Shown here: piece after piece, positions 26,528-35,707 of the stretch | Layout of the letters: each line of letters opens with the position of its first letter | How positions within the stretch are numbered: the first letter of the stretch is position 1 | NCBI RefSeq assembly: GCF_001673365.1 | Contig: NZ_LZLS01000012.1 | Span: 1 to 64,000, forward strand | Direction: 5' to 3' | Length of the DNA: 64,000 nt | Source: Mycobacterium asiaticum | GTDB taxonomy: Bacteria; Actinomycetota; Actinomycetes; Mycobacteriales; Mycobacteriaceae | Translations under genes and position numbers: made by a program | The notes under the pieces: generated by a model | What the model was told of the DNA's origin: nothing | Database searches by the model: none | The model's input: the letters and a program-made list of their open reading frames with translations, nothing else

Positions 26528-28879
26528 TCACCCGTGCCGAAGCGGCTCGCGACCTGGGGGGGATTCCACTGCAGCCGGTGAAGCCGGCTCCGGGACCGGC
26601 AGAGTCACGGCGTCGTCGCCGAGCGTGAACGACTGCCCGTGGTGGGTGAGCGTCAAGGACTGGCCAGAGTGCAACCGATAAGTGGCTTGCTGATCGCTCA
26701 CCTCGACCGCCAAACACCTCCCGCGCCACAAGATGCGAAACGCCAGTCGGTTCAGCGCCGGAGGCAGCTGCGGCGCGAACGACAGTGCGTCACCGTGGTT
26801 GCGCATTCCGCCGAAACCGGCCACACACACCAGCCAGGACCCGGCAAGGGCCGCGATATGCAAGCCACTCGACACGTTGTCGTGCAGGTTGTGCAGATCG
26901 ATAAACGCGGTTTCGGCAAGGTAGTCCAGGGCCAGCTGCAAGTGACCGACCTCGGCGGCCAGTATCGCCTGGCCGCACGCCGACAGCGACGAGTCCCGGA
27001 CCGTCAATGCCTCGTAATAGCGGAAGTTTCGTTCCTTCTCCTGCGCGGTGAAGGCATCACCACGCAGGTACATCGCCATCGTGACGTCGGCCTGTTTGAC
27101 TACCTGCTTGCGGTACAGCTCGAAGTACGGGTACCGCAGCAGCAGCGGATAATCCTCCTTCGGTGTCGCCGCAAAGTCCCACCGTCCTTGGCGGGTGAAG
27201 TTTTCGGCTTGCTCGTGCACACCCAACTCGGCGTTGTAGGGCAGCGTCATCCGATCGGCGCTGTCGCGCCAGCGGGCGGTCTCCTCGTCTCCAACTTCTA
27301 GCCGTTGTGCGATGTCGGGGCGTCGCTCACAGGCATCCGCGGCATCACGAAAGTTCTGCTGCGCCATCAGGTTTGTGAATAAGTTGTTATCCCCCAACGC
27401 GGAGTACTCGTCGGGCCCGGTGACGCCGTCGATGCGGAACTTCCCGGATGCGTCGCGGTGCCCGAGGCTGGCCCACAGCCGGGCGGTTTCCACCAAAAGC
27501 TCTACACCGCAATCTGTTTCGAACTCGGTATCGGCGGTGGCGGCAAGGTACTGTGCGGTGGCATAAGCGATGTCGGCGTTCACGTGCACTCCCGCCGTGC
27601 CCGCCGGCCAGTACGCGGAGCATTCCGCACCGTTAATGGTCCGCCACGGGAACATCGCCCCGTCATGACTCAATTCACGAGCGCGGTGTTTTGCCTTGTC
27701 CAACGTCGCATGCCGCCAGCGCAGCGCGTCGGCGGCGGCCTCGGGCATGGTGTGAGTAAGCATGGGCAGCACGAAAATCTCGGTATCCCAGAAGGAGTGC
27801 CCGTCATAACCGGGCCCGGTGAGCCCTTTGGCCGGAATCGGTCGACTCTCGCCGCGGGCACCGGCCTGCAGCACCTGAAAGAGCGCGTACCGTACCGCCT
27901 GCTGCAGTTCCGGGCAGCCGTCGATCTCGATATCGGCGTGCGACCAGAACTTGTCGAGGTAGTCACGTTGTCGTGCGAGCAGGTTCTGCCAGCCGGTCTG
28001 TTTGGCCTGGGCGAGCGCGGCGTCCACCTGCGCTCGCAGTGCCGGCACGGAGCGACGGCTTGACCATCCGTAGGCGACGTACTTCGTCAACCGCAGCACC
28101 TCACCTTTGGCCACATCGACCGCGATGGTCAGCCGCGCCAGATCTTCCTCCGCCCCGATGGTGACGTCGGCAGCTGAGCTCAGCTCCAAGTGATGATCCA
28201 TCCCGGTGGCTACCCGCAGTCCCGAACGCTTGGTGTGATGTACCAGGACGGCCGAAAGGTCTTGTGCTGTAGCGAAATCAGCCGCTAGAGGCCGGTCGAG
28301 TGCGGCCGCGAGGCGCGGGTCGGCACCACCGGTTGGCACCGGTTCGTTGGCCAACAGGTCGGATTGCACAACCAGATCCAGATCGGCGTCCAGTGGTTCC
28401 ACCTCGTAGCGGATTGCGGCCACCGCGCGCTGCGTGAACGACACGAGTCGCTCTGAGCGGATTCGCACCGAGCGCCCGGTCGGCGATGTCCAGACTGTGT
28501 CACGACGCAGAGTTCCGCTGCGAAAATCCAGTACCCGTTCGTGTTCGACCGCTCTGCTGTAGCGCATGTCCATCGGCGAGTCCTGAACGAACAGCCTGAT
28601 GATGGTCCCATCGGTCACATTGACGACGGTCTGACCGTCTTCGGGATATCCGTATCCGCCTTCGGGATAAGGCAATTCGCGCTCTTCGTAGAACCCGTTG
28701 AGGTAGGTGCCCGGGGTACCGACCGGCTCGCCCTCGTCGAGGGTTGCGCGCACACCGATGTTCCCGTTCGACAGCGCAAATATCGATTCCATGTCGGCCA
28801 AGGACTCCAGATTCAGTCCGCACCAACGCAATTCCCACGGAGCGACATGGAATCCGGGTTCGCTGTAATTCTGGCTCAT
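26528..28879 (-). CDS. Glycoside hydrolase family 65 disaccharide phosphorylase
   Basis: A 783-aa, full-length GH65 protein: N-terminal beta-sandwich (from WELRWCGLNLESLADMES), helical (alpha/alpha)6 barrel with the phosphorylase signatures YDGHSFWDTEIFVLP and DGVTGPDEYSALGDNN, where Glu491 is the predicted general acid, then a C-terminal beta-sandwich. Family members phosphorolyse trehalose, maltose or kojibiose to beta-glucose 1-phosphate. A beta-phosphoglucomutase, the usual neighbour, is absent here. It is divergent from the FmdB/formamidase pair. Confidence 0.92.
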   Translation of the reverse strand: MSQNYSEPGFHVAPWELRWCGLNLESLADMESIFALSNGNIGVRATLDEGEPVGTPGTYLNGFYEERELPYPEGGYGYPEDGQTVVNVTDGTIIRLFVQDSPMDMRYSRAVEHERVLDFRSGTLRRDTVWTSPTGRSVRIRSERLVSFTQRAVAAIRYEVEPLDADLDLVVQSDLLANEPVPTGGADPRLAAALDRPLAADFATAQDLSAVLVHHTKRSGLRVATGMDHHLELSSAADVTIGAEEDLARLTIAVDVAKGEVLRLTKYVAYGWSSRRSVPALRAQVDAALAQAKQTGWQNLLARQRDYLDKFWSHADIEIDGCPELQQAVRYALFQVLQAGARGESRPIPAKGLTGPGYDGHSFWDTEIFVLPMLTHTMPEAAADALRWRHATLDKAKHRARELSHDGAMFPWRTINGAECSAYWPAGTAGVHVNADIAYATAQYLAATADTEFETDCGVELLVETARLWASLGHRDASGKFRIDGVTGPDEYSALGDNNLFTNLMAQQNFRDAADACERRPDIAQRLEVGDEETARWRDSADRMTLPYNAELGVHEQAENFTRQGRWDFAATPKEDYPLLLRYPYFELYRKQVVKQADVTMAMYLRGDAFTAQEKERNFRYYEALTVRDSSLSACGQAILAAEVGHLQLALDYLAETAFIDLHNLHDNVSSGLHIAALAGSWLVCVAGFGGMRNHGDALSFAPQLPPALNRLAFRILWRGRCLAVEVSDQQATYRLHSGQSLTLTHHGQSFTLGDDAVTLPVPEPASPAAVESPPGREPLRHG

Positions 28880-28995
28880 CCCGACAACCCTATGCGACCC
28901 CCTATGCGACGTGCCAAGGCCGCCGCGAGCCTCCCGACGCCGGCGGACCCGTCCGGCTTGTTCCGCAGATACCCGGGCGACCGGCGGTCAAACCG

Positions 28996-29019
28996 GTTAC
29001 ACCGGAAGGAACCGGGTAT
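28996..29019 (+). promoter_or_regulatory. SigF/SigB-type promoter candidate upstream of the FmdB gene
   Basis: GTTA (28996-28999), 14-nt spacer, GGGTAT (29014-29019), 43 nt before the ATG. This layout recurs in the right-hand accessory region (52827-52850, 57465-57488) and matches the general-stress sigma consensus GTTT-N(14-17)-GGGTAT except for one base in the -35. Confidence 0.5.
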
Positions 29020-29062
29020 ACGGCGCGCAGTCGTTGTCCGAGCGAGCCATGCCGAGGGAGTT

Positions 29063-29344
29063 ATGGTCTTCTATCGTTTCCGCTGTCAATCCGGTTGTGG
29101 CACAACACAACTGATGTACACGATGAATGACCGTCCGGACGTCGTCGACTGTCCGGGATGCTCTGGTCCAGCCCATCGATTGATGGCCGCGCCGCACCTG
29201 GGCCGTTCCAGCGCGGCCATGGCCCTGCAAGATGCCACGCGATCCACCGCCGATCAGCCCGGTGTCGTCGGGCCGCCGCCGCCGACGGTCGGACGCCAAC
29301 GGGTGAGCACGCATCCGCTGCACCGTACCCTGCCGCGGGATTGA
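29063..29344 (+). CDS. FmdB-family zinc-ribbon protein
   Basis: A 93-aa protein: MVFYRFRCQSGCG at the start and DCPGCSGPAHRLMAAPHLGR provide the four cysteines of the FmdB/CxxC zinc ribbon, followed by a disordered Ser/Pro-rich tail. Such proteins are regularly encoded next to amidase/formamidase genes and are named as putative regulators. Here the formamidase ATG follows 11 nt after its stop, supporting an operon. Confidence 0.85.
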   Translation: MVFYRFRCQSGCGTTQLMYTMNDRPDVVDCPGCSGPAHRLMAAPHLGRSSAAMALQDATRSTADQPGVVGPPPPTVGRQRVSTHPLHRTLPRD

Positions 29345-29355
29345 GGCCACCTGAG

Positions 29356-30609
29356 ATGCCGGAGCTCATCTTCCCCCTCGACTCGACCAAGAGATTCCCT
29401 GACCAGCAGATCGTCGGGCACAATCGCTGGCACCCCGACATCCCGGCGGCGGTGACCGTCAAACCGGGTGACTCCTTTCGAGTGCACTGTCGCGAATGGT
29501 TCGACGGGGACATCCACAACGACGATTCCGCCGAGGACATTCTTAACGCGCCGATGACCAAGGTGCACGCCTTGTCCGGGCCCATCGCCGTCGAGGGCGC
29601 CCGCCCTGGCGATCTGCTCATCGTGGACATCCTCGACCTCGGCCCGCTTCCGCAGGAAGACTCCGGGCCGTTGGCGGGACAGGGCTGGGGCTACACCGGA
29701 ATCTTCGCCAAGAGCAACGGGGGCAGTTTCCTTGTCGAGCAGTTCCCGGATGCGTACAAGGCGGTCTGGGACTTCGCGGGAGAAAAGGCGACATCGCGCC
29801 ACATTCCGGGTGTCGAGTTCACCGGCATCACCCATCCCGGACTGATGGCCACCGCTCCATCTGCGGACCTGCTGGCGAAGTGGAACAGCCGCGAGCGGGC
29901 GTTGATCGCGACAGATCCGGACCGCCTGCCGCCGCTGGCGCTGCCGCCGGATCCCGCCGACGCCGTCCTCGGCACCCTCGCCGGTGACGCATTCGAGCAG
30001 GTCGCGGCCGAGGCGGCCCGTACCGCCCCGCCGCGGGAGAACGGCGGCAACATGGACATCAAGAACCTGACCCGCGGCAGCCGAGTCTTCTTCCCGGTCT
30101 TCGTCGCCGGCGCCAACCTGTCGGTCGGCGACTTGCACTTCTCGCAAGGCGACGGCGAGATCACGTTCTGCGGCGGTATCGAAATGGGCGGGTTCCTCGA
30201 CCTGCGGGTCGATATCCTCCCCGGCGGGATGGACACCTATGGAGTGAACGAGCACCCGATCTTCATGCCGGGCAACACTCAACCGCAGTACTCCGAGTGG
30301 CTGACATTCTCCGGAACCTCGGTCACCCTCGACGGCGAACAGCGGTATCTCGATTCGCAACTGGCTTACCAACGTGCATGTCTGCACGCCATCGCCTATC
30401 TGACGAAGTTCGGATACAGCCCGGAACAGGCTTACCTGCTGCTCGGTGCCGCCCCGATTGAAGGACGGTTCTCCGGAGTGGTCGATATCCCGAATTCCTG
30501 TGCGACAGTTTATCTTCCGACGGCAATCTTCGATTTCCCCATCACCCCGTCAGCGCGCGGGCCCGTGCAAATCGACCCCGGAATCGGGGCTCCGCACGCC
30601 GCGGCGTGA
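29356..30609 (+). CDS. Formamidase (FmdA/AmdA family)
   Basis: A 417-aa acetamidase/formamidase. Family features include REWFDGDIHNDDSAEDI, LSGPIAVEGARPGDLLIVDI, a central VEFTGITHPGLMATAPS and a C-terminal part GYSPEQAYLLLGAAPIEGRFSGVVD. Typical family length. It hydrolyses formamide to formate and ammonia, providing nitrogen; ammonia release may also help against acid. It is co-directional with FmdB and preceded by a stress-type promoter candidate. Confidence 0.93.
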   Translation: MPELIFPLDSTKRFPDQQIVGHNRWHPDIPAAVTVKPGDSFRVHCREWFDGDIHNDDSAEDILNAPMTKVHALSGPIAVEGARPGDLLIVDILDLGPLPQEDSGPLAGQGWGYTGIFAKSNGGSFLVEQFPDAYKAVWDFAGEKATSRHIPGVEFTGITHPGLMATAPSADLLAKWNSRERALIATDPDRLPPLALPPDPADAVLGTLAGDAFEQVAAEAARTAPPRENGGNMDIKNLTRGSRVFFPVFVAGANLSVGDLHFSQGDGEITFCGGIEMGGFLDLRVDILPGGMDTYGVNEHPIFMPGNTQPQYSEWLTFSGTSVTLDGEQRYLDSQLAYQRACLHAIAYLTKFGYSPEQAYLLLGAAPIEGRFSGVVDIPNSCATVYLPTAIFDFPITPSARGPVQIDPGIGAPHAAA

Positions 30610-30648
30610 CCCGCGATCGGCGCACGGCGCTCCCGACGCGAGGCAGGA

Positions 30649-31164
30649 CTACCGAAGACCGGCGCCGCCCGGGCCCGCGGGCACGCCCTGGACGTAGCGG
30701 GCCGCCTCCGCGGCGTGGTTGCCCGTCACGCAGACGTCGTAACGTTGCGCCTCGAGCGTCTGAATGCTGGAGAAGTCGCGCTGGCCCCGCGTCGAGAAGT
30801 GGGCTACGAATCCGAACACCGCTCCCCAGAATGCGCCGATAGCCATCGCGATCAGCAACGTCCAGATCCACCACGGTCCCACCGTGAAGATCGCGAACAG
30901 CAGACCGATCAGCAAACCGAACCAGGCGCCGCTTCCCGCGCCGGCCAGCGCCGCCCTGCCGTTGGTCATTCGTCCGGTCACGTGCTCGATGGTGCGTACG
31001 CCGTCACCGACAATGCGCACGTGCTGAACCGGGAAGCCGCCGTCGGACATGCGGTCCACCAGTCGCTGGGCATCGATGTAGTTCTCGAACGTTGCGATGA
31101 CTTGGCGTCCACCAGGCGAATCGCCCGTCACCTGGTAGTCGGGCGCACCAGTCGGGTTGACCAT
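30649..31164 (-). CDS. General stress protein 17M-like membrane protein
   Basis: A 171-aa protein starting ATG 31164. The N-terminal half has the YflT/GSP17M-type domain (VIATFENYIDAQRLVDRMSD, FPVQHVRIVGDGVRTIEHVT). It is followed by two Gly-rich membrane helices with a short turn (LAGAGSGAWFGLLIGLLFAI and WIWTLLIAMAIGAFWGAVFG) and a C-terminal part containing QRYDVCVTGNHAAEAARYV. Family members are heat- or stress-induced. It stands alone between formamidase and TerC, convergent with formamidase. Confidence 0.85.
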   Translation of the reverse strand: MVNPTGAPDYQVTGDSPGGRQVIATFENYIDAQRLVDRMSDGGFPVQHVRIVGDGVRTIEHVTGRMTNGRAALAGAGSGAWFGLLIGLLFAIFTVGPWWIWTLLIAMAIGAFWGAVFGFVAHFSTRGQRDFSSIQTLEAQRYDVCVTGNHAAEAARYVQGVPAGPGGAGLR

Positions 31165-31364
31165 CAATAGCTCTTATCGTCGGCTTGGCTTCGTTTGGTC
31201 ATAGGGACGGGTTAACCGGATTGCAGCGGCAAAAACGTCCCGGTCGGGTTTCGGTCGAGCCGTGCTGCGCAGGAACCGGGTTTTCGGATGCCGCCTAGGG
31301 TGGCGGCAGAGCGGGTACGGAATGGTCGAGACACAAATTAGAGAAAGAGCGGATAACCAAACGG

Positions 31365-32591
31365 ATGAATGTTCCTGACTGGGTCTGGGGCGTGACCATT
31401 CTCGCCATCATCGGCCTGCTGGCGTTCGACTTCTTCTTCCATGTACGCAAGGCGCACATCCCGACGCTGCGCGAAGCCGCGGTGTGGTCGGCGGCTTACG
31501 TCGGCATCGCCGTGCTGTTCGGTGTCGGGGTACTGGTCTTCGGCGGCAACCAGGCGGGCGAGGAGTACTTCGCCGGGTACGTCACCGAAAAGGCGCTGTC
31601 CGTCGACAACCTGTTCGTCTTCCTGGTGCTCATCAGCGCGTTCCGGGTGCCACGCGAGGATCAGCAGAAGGTGCTGCTGTTCGGGATTGTGTTCGCCCTG
31701 ATCGCTCGTACCGGCTTCATTTTTCTCGGCGCCGCACTGATCAACGCGTTCGCGTGGGTCTTCTATCTGTTCGGGCTGATCCTGCTGCTCACCGCCGGCA
31801 GCATCATCAAGCCGCACGACGCCGATTCCCGCAAAGCCGACAATCTCATCATCCGGATAGCCCGAAAGGTGATCCCCACAACCGACCACTACGACGGCGA
31901 CAAGCTGTTCACCACGGTCGACGGCAAGCGGGCGATGACGCCGATGCTGCTGGTCATGGTGGCCATCGGTGGCACCGACATCCTTTTCGCGGTCGACTCG
32001 ATCCCGGCCATCTTCGGTCTGACGCAGAACGTCTTCATCGTCTTCACCGCGACGGCGTTCTCGCTGCTCGGCCTGCGGCAGTTGTACTTCCTGATCGACG
32101 GCCTGCTGGACCGGCTGGTCTATCTCTCGTACGGCCTGGCCGCGATCCTCGCTCTTATCGGCGTGAAGCTGATTCTGCACGCTCTGCACGAGAACAACGT
32201 CCCGTTCATCAACGACGGCGAACCGGTGCCGGTTATCGAGGTCAGCACGTCGCTGTCGCTGTCGGTGATCGTCGGTGTTCTCGTGGTGACCGTCATCGTT
32301 TCGCTGCTCAGCCATGAAGGCAAAGCCACGACCGCCATCGCCAACGCCCGGCGGCACGCGACGGCCTATCTCGACTCCGAATACACCCACGATCCGGACG
32401 AGCGTGAACGCATCTTCCAAAAGTTACTCGATGAACGGGATCAGATCCTGGCGCTCGGACCGAAGTACCGCGAGCAGGTACGCGGTGAGCCGGCGCTGAT
32501 CGACTTACTCGAACGCGCCGCCGCCAAGCACGACGAGGCGGTCGGGCGCGGCGAAGCCGCACCGCACGCCAGCAAGGGGTTGACCTCGTGA
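31365..32591 (+). CDS. TerC/Alx-family integral membrane protein
   Basis: A 408-aa protein with about nine membrane helices and the TerC/Alx landmarks AGYVTEKALSVDNLFVFLVL and GGTDILFAVDSIPAIFG, whose acidic residues are thought to bind metal. A long charged C-terminal tail follows (DEREREIF-like, then a 60-residue helical stretch). Alx/TerC proteins export or homeostatically control Mn2+ and respond to alkaline pH or tellurite. The DedA-type gene follows 12 nt downstream. I looked for a yybP-ykoY-like riboswitch in the 200-nt leader and saw none. Confidence 0.9.
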   Translation: MNVPDWVWGVTILAIIGLLAFDFFFHVRKAHIPTLREAAVWSAAYVGIAVLFGVGVLVFGGNQAGEEYFAGYVTEKALSVDNLFVFLVLISAFRVPREDQQKVLLFGIVFALIARTGFIFLGAALINAFAWVFYLFGLILLLTAGSIIKPHDADSRKADNLIIRIARKVIPTTDHYDGDKLFTTVDGKRAMTPMLLVMVAIGGTDILFAVDSIPAIFGLTQNVFIVFTATAFSLLGLRQLYFLIDGLLDRLVYLSYGLAAILALIGVKLILHALHENNVPFINDGEPVPVIEVSTSLSLSVIVGVLVVTVIVSLLSHEGKATTAIANARRHATAYLDSEYTHDPDERERIFQKLLDERDQILALGPKYREQVRGEPALIDLLERAAAKHDEAVGRGEAAPHASKGLTS

Positions 32592-32603
32592 CGGTGGTGC
32601 CCA

Positions 32604-33227
32604 TTGTTTGATTGGTTGTTCGACGCACTCGGTCACTCGTGGTGGGCGTATCCGCTGATCTTCGCCTTCTGCGCGTTCGACGCGGTCCTGCCGATCCTGC
32701 CCAGCGAGACTGTGCTGCTCACCGGCGGCATCCTGGCCGCCGACGGCTCGATGATGCTGGGTTGGGTGATCGTGATGGCGGCCCTGGGCGGGTTTGTCGG
32801 CGACAACATCGCCTACCGCATCGGTCATTCGGCCGAAGACTGGGCTCGGCGCTGGATCGCGCGTGGCGAAAAAGGTCAGCGTGCCCTGGACTGGGCACAT
32901 CGGGAACTGGACCGGCACGGCGGTCCGCTGGTGATCGTGGCGCGGTTCGTTCCGGGCGGTCGCACCGCGACAACGATCTCCTGCGGCGTGCTGCAGTTTC
33001 CGTACCGCCAGTTTCTGGTGTACGACGCGATCGGTTCGGTCTTGTGGGCGACGTTGAACACGATGATCGGCTTCGCCGGCGGCCACGCGTTCGACGACCG
33101 GCCACTGCTGGCGTTCGTGGTGTCGTTCGGTGTGGCGCTGGCCTTGGCGGGGACGATCGAATTGGTCAGGTGGTTGCGCAGACGCTCCAGGGCGCGGCAA
33201 AGCCAGGACTTTTCCGCCCACCCGTAA
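32604..33227 (+). CDS. DedA-family membrane protein
   Basis: A 207-aa protein with the SNARE-associated/DedA domain: AFCAFDAVLPILPSETVLLT, GDNIAYRIGHSAEDWARRWI and the conserved ARFVPGGRTATTISCGVLQF, plus four or five membrane helices. The only in-frame start near the TerC stop is TTG 32604. DedA proteins recycle undecaprenyl phosphate or phospholipids across the membrane and depend on proton motive force. It is convergent with the Mrp operon, whose last stop is 7 nt away. Confidence 0.88.
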   Translation: MFDWLFDALGHSWWAYPLIFAFCAFDAVLPILPSETVLLTGGILAADGSMMLGWVIVMAALGGFVGDNIAYRIGHSAEDWARRWIARGEKGQRALDWAHRELDRHGGPLVIVARFVPGGRTATTISCGVLQFPYRQFLVYDAIGSVLWATLNTMIGFAGGHAFDDRPLLAFVVSFGVALALAGTIELVRWLRRRSRARQSQDFSAHP

Positions 33228-33234
33228 CGCCGAG

Positions 33235-33552
33235 CTACTCCTGCGGCTCGTCTTCGGGCGGAACGGCGTTTGAGCGACGGCGCACGGACTTGGCAATGGC
33301 GTGGCCCGACGACGGCGAGCTCAACACCATGAATGCGATACCCAGCACCGCGAAGGTGATGATGGTGGCGTTCTCGGTGGCGATCGATGATGCGAGGATG
33401 GCGATCACCCCCGGTCCGGTGGCCAACCCTTGCGCGTGCAGCTGACTGTTGGTGTCGGGCAGGCGCAGCACGCCGTAGACGCTGATGGTGAGCAGCAGCA
33501 GGCCGGCGATCAGCAGGATCGCACCCAGAATGTCCAGTACTAGAGAAATCAT
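33235..33552 (-). CDS. mnhG: Mrp Na+/H+ antiporter subunit G
   Basis: A 105-aa protein with three membrane helices (VLDILGAILLIAGLLLLTIS and two after the loop) and the MnhG/PhaG motif YGVLRLPDTNSQLHAQGLAT. The usual KADTL-like stretch reads as Asn/Ser here, normal for actinobacteria. Its ATG at 33552 overlaps the mnhF stop. It is the last gene of the complete seven-gene antiporter operon. Confidence 0.92.
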   Translation of the reverse strand: MISLVLDILGAILLIAGLLLLTISVYGVLRLPDTNSQLHAQGLATGPGVIAILASSIATENATIITFAVLGIAFMVLSSPSSGHAIAKSVRRRSNAVPPEDEPQE

Positions 33553-33827
33553 TCGAACGGCCCTCCCGAGCCCAGATAGCGGGCAGCCGCGACGGTGGCG
33601 ACGAAGGACAGCAACGCCAGTGCTACGGCCGCGTCCAGGTAGTAGGGCTGGTGGTGGTAGTAGCACAGCAACGCCAACAGCGACACCACCAGCGCTGCCA
33701 GCAGATCCAGGGCAACGACACGTTGGACGACGTCGCGGGCCCGCAGCAGCACCAGCCCACCGGCCACCAACAACAGAGTGTTCCAAACCAGGGCGACGAC
33801 GAAAAGGACGTGCATCGTGGCGCTCAC
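33549..33827 (-). CDS. mnhF: Mrp Na+/H+ antiporter subunit F
   Basis: A 92-aa protein with three membrane helices and the MnhF-type core RARDVVQRVVALDLLAALVV. GTG 33827 overlaps the mnhE stop (GTGA). ATG 33815, four codons in, is the alternative. Small hydrophobic subunit of the Mrp complex. Confidence 0.9.
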   Translation of the reverse strand: MSATMHVLFVVALVWNTLLLVAGGLVLLRARDVVQRVVALDLLAALVVSLLALLCYYHHQPYYLDAAVALALLSFVATVAAARYLGSGGPFE

Positions 33828-34324
33828 GGGAACACCCGCTGCTGAGCGCGCCGATAGGAGGCGAGTTGGGCACGTCGGACGGCATCGGGATCGCGCGCGT
33901 CCAGGACATGCAACAGCAGTTCGCCCTTGTCGTCGTCGACGTCGACGACGACGCTGTCCGGGGCCAAGCCGACCCGGATCGCCCAGGCCGTCGCCGAGCT
34001 GGCGATGTTCGGCTGGATCGGTATGGTCACCACGCCGGGCGCCATCGGCCGCAGGCCGAGGCAGCACCCGGCCACGTGCCAACTGCCGCGGGCCATATCG
34101 ATCAGCGTGAAGATGACGAATGCCGGCAGCCCGGCGACTCGGCGCCATGCCGTCGTCCCCGGCGGACGCGTCGGACGTGCTTCGTCGCGGCTGGAGACAG
34201 CGCCGGCCCCGACGATCAGCGCCGAGAGAACCAGACCTGTCACGATGTCACCGGGCTTCAGACTGGTCAGCGCCAGCAGGTAAACGGCCGTAAGCGTCGC
34301 CACTCGGGCCAAGATGGCGATCAT
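33824..34324 (-). CDS. mnhE: Mrp Na+/H+ antiporter subunit E
   Basis: A 166-aa protein: two N-terminal membrane helices, then FVIFTLIDMARGSWHVAGCC and the extramembrane domain IQPNIASSATAWAIRVGLAP ... VDVDDDKGELLLHVLDA typical of MnhE. ATG 34324 overlaps the mnhD stop as ATGA. Unlike the antiporter-like A and D subunits, its role is structural, perhaps sealing the complex. Confidence 0.92.
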   Translation of the reverse strand: MIAILARVATLTAVYLLALTSLKPGDIVTGLVLSALIVGAGAVSSRDEARPTRPPGTTAWRRVAGLPAFVIFTLIDMARGSWHVAGCCLGLRPMAPGVVTIPIQPNIASSATAWAIRVGLAPDSVVVDVDDDKGELLLHVLDARDPDAVRRAQLASYRRAQQRVFP

Positions 34325-35700
34325 CCAAACCTCCCAATGAGCACATTGGCCGCGTCCTGGCTGAGTACCAGCAGGGGCTCTGCCCACAGGCCGACAGACA
34401 GGACAAGCGCCGCCAGCACGGTCACGAATACCCGGGTCGCCCGCGGGCTGACCACGTCGACCCGATCCTCGACGATCCAGAATTTGCGCTGATAGATCTG
34501 GAACATATAGATCAGCGACAACACGCTGCCTACCACCAGCACCACCACCAGCGCCGGGTTGTGCACCGCGATCGCGGCCCGGAACAGCTCGAGCTTGCCG
34601 ATGAAACCCGCCGCGGGGGGAACCCCGGCCACGCTGAACGCCCCGATCACAAAGGCGGCCGCGACCAGCGGTCCGCGCAGGCCCGCCGCGAGGAAGAGCA
34701 AGCCCTTGTTCAGCGCGTTGACAACGCTGTACACCACCGCCGCGGACAGCCCGATGGGTCCGCCGACGCTCAGCGCAACGAGCACATAACCGACCTGCCC
34801 AATGGCCGAGTACGCCAGGGTCTCGCCGTCGTCACCGCGCGACACCGCAAGCACCCCGCCGTACAGGATCGAGGCGACGCCGAGCAGGACCAGCGCGGTC
34901 GCAGCGAACTGCAGCTCCTGCGCGAATAACCCGGCACCGAAGCGCAGCAGGCCGTAGCTGCCGATGTTGGCCACCGCGCCGCTGAGGATGGCGGCGACGG
35001 CGGGACGGGTCCCGGCGTACACCGTCGGCAGCCAGAAGTGGAACGGGAACAGGCCGAGTTTGACGCTGAACGCGACGAAGAATCCGACGGCGACCAGCAT
35101 CGCGGCATTGGCCCCGACTGCGTCGATCCGCTTGGCGACGTCCGCCATCGCCAATGCCCCGGTAATCCGGTAGGTGCCTGCGACCGACAGCAGGAAGACA
35201 AACGAGCCGAGCAGGTTGACCGACGCGAAGATCAGCGCAGCCCGTAGCTGTCGCGGACGCTGACCGTAGGTGGTCAACGCGTACGAGGCCGTCATCGCGA
35301 TCTCGAAGAAAACGTAGAAGTTGAACACGTCACCGGTGAGGAACAGCCCGTTCAATCCGGCGGCGAGCAGGACCACCAGTCCCGGGAAGGTACGCGTCTG
35401 CGCGCCGTTGACCGCTTCGTTCGCTGCCGCCGCGAGCAGCACGACGATCGACACCAGCGCGAAGGCGACACCCAGGGCGTCGGCGCGTAGCACGATGCCC
35501 ACCCCGGCCGGCCATCCGCCGGTCACCACCTGCTGAGGTCCATGGCCCACCACGTGCGCGGTGAGGACGACCACCACCAGCAAAGTTGCCGCGAGCGCCG
35601 CCACACCCAGCCAGGACACCCAGCGGCGTCGGCCGTCGAGGGCGACCAGCACCGCGCCGGCCGCCCACGGCACCAAGAGTGCCAGCGACAAAAGCATCAT
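34321..35700 (-). CDS. mnhD: Mrp Na+/H+ antiporter subunit D (complex I ND5/ND2-like)
   Basis: A 459-aa protein with about 14 membrane helices and proton-antiporter motifs: DVFNFYVFFEIAMTASYALT (essential Glu), a Lys-containing SVKLGLFPFHFWLPTVYAGT and VNALNKGLLFLAAGLRGP. It is homologous to the proton-translocating subunits of complex I. Adjacent ATG codons at 35700 and 35697 both fit. Together with MnhA it forms the ion path. Confidence 0.95.
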   Translation of the reverse strand: MMLLSLALLVPWAAGAVLVALDGRRRWVSWLGVAALAATLLVVVVLTAHVVGHGPQQVVTGGWPAGVGIVLRADALGVAFALVSIVVLLAAAANEAVNGAQTRTFPGLVVLLAAGLNGLFLTGDVFNFYVFFEIAMTASYALTTYGQRPRQLRAALIFASVNLLGSFVFLLSVAGTYRITGALAMADVAKRIDAVGANAAMLVAVGFFVAFSVKLGLFPFHFWLPTVYAGTRPAVAAILSGAVANIGSYGLLRFGAGLFAQELQFAATALVLLGVASILYGGVLAVSRGDDGETLAYSAIGQVGYVLVALSVGGPIGLSAAVVYSVVNALNKGLLFLAAGLRGPLVAAAFVIGAFSVAGVPPAAGFIGKLELFRAAIAVHNPALVVVLVVGSVLSLIYMFQIYQRKFWIVEDRVDVVSPRATRVFVTVLAALVLSVGLWAEPLLVLSQDAANVLIGRFG

Positions 35701-35707
35701 CGGACCA

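Noticed and set aside
31165..31364. Possible manganese riboswitch in front of terC
   Set aside because: I saw no yybP-ykoY-like conserved segments or three-way-junction pattern in the 200-nt leader.
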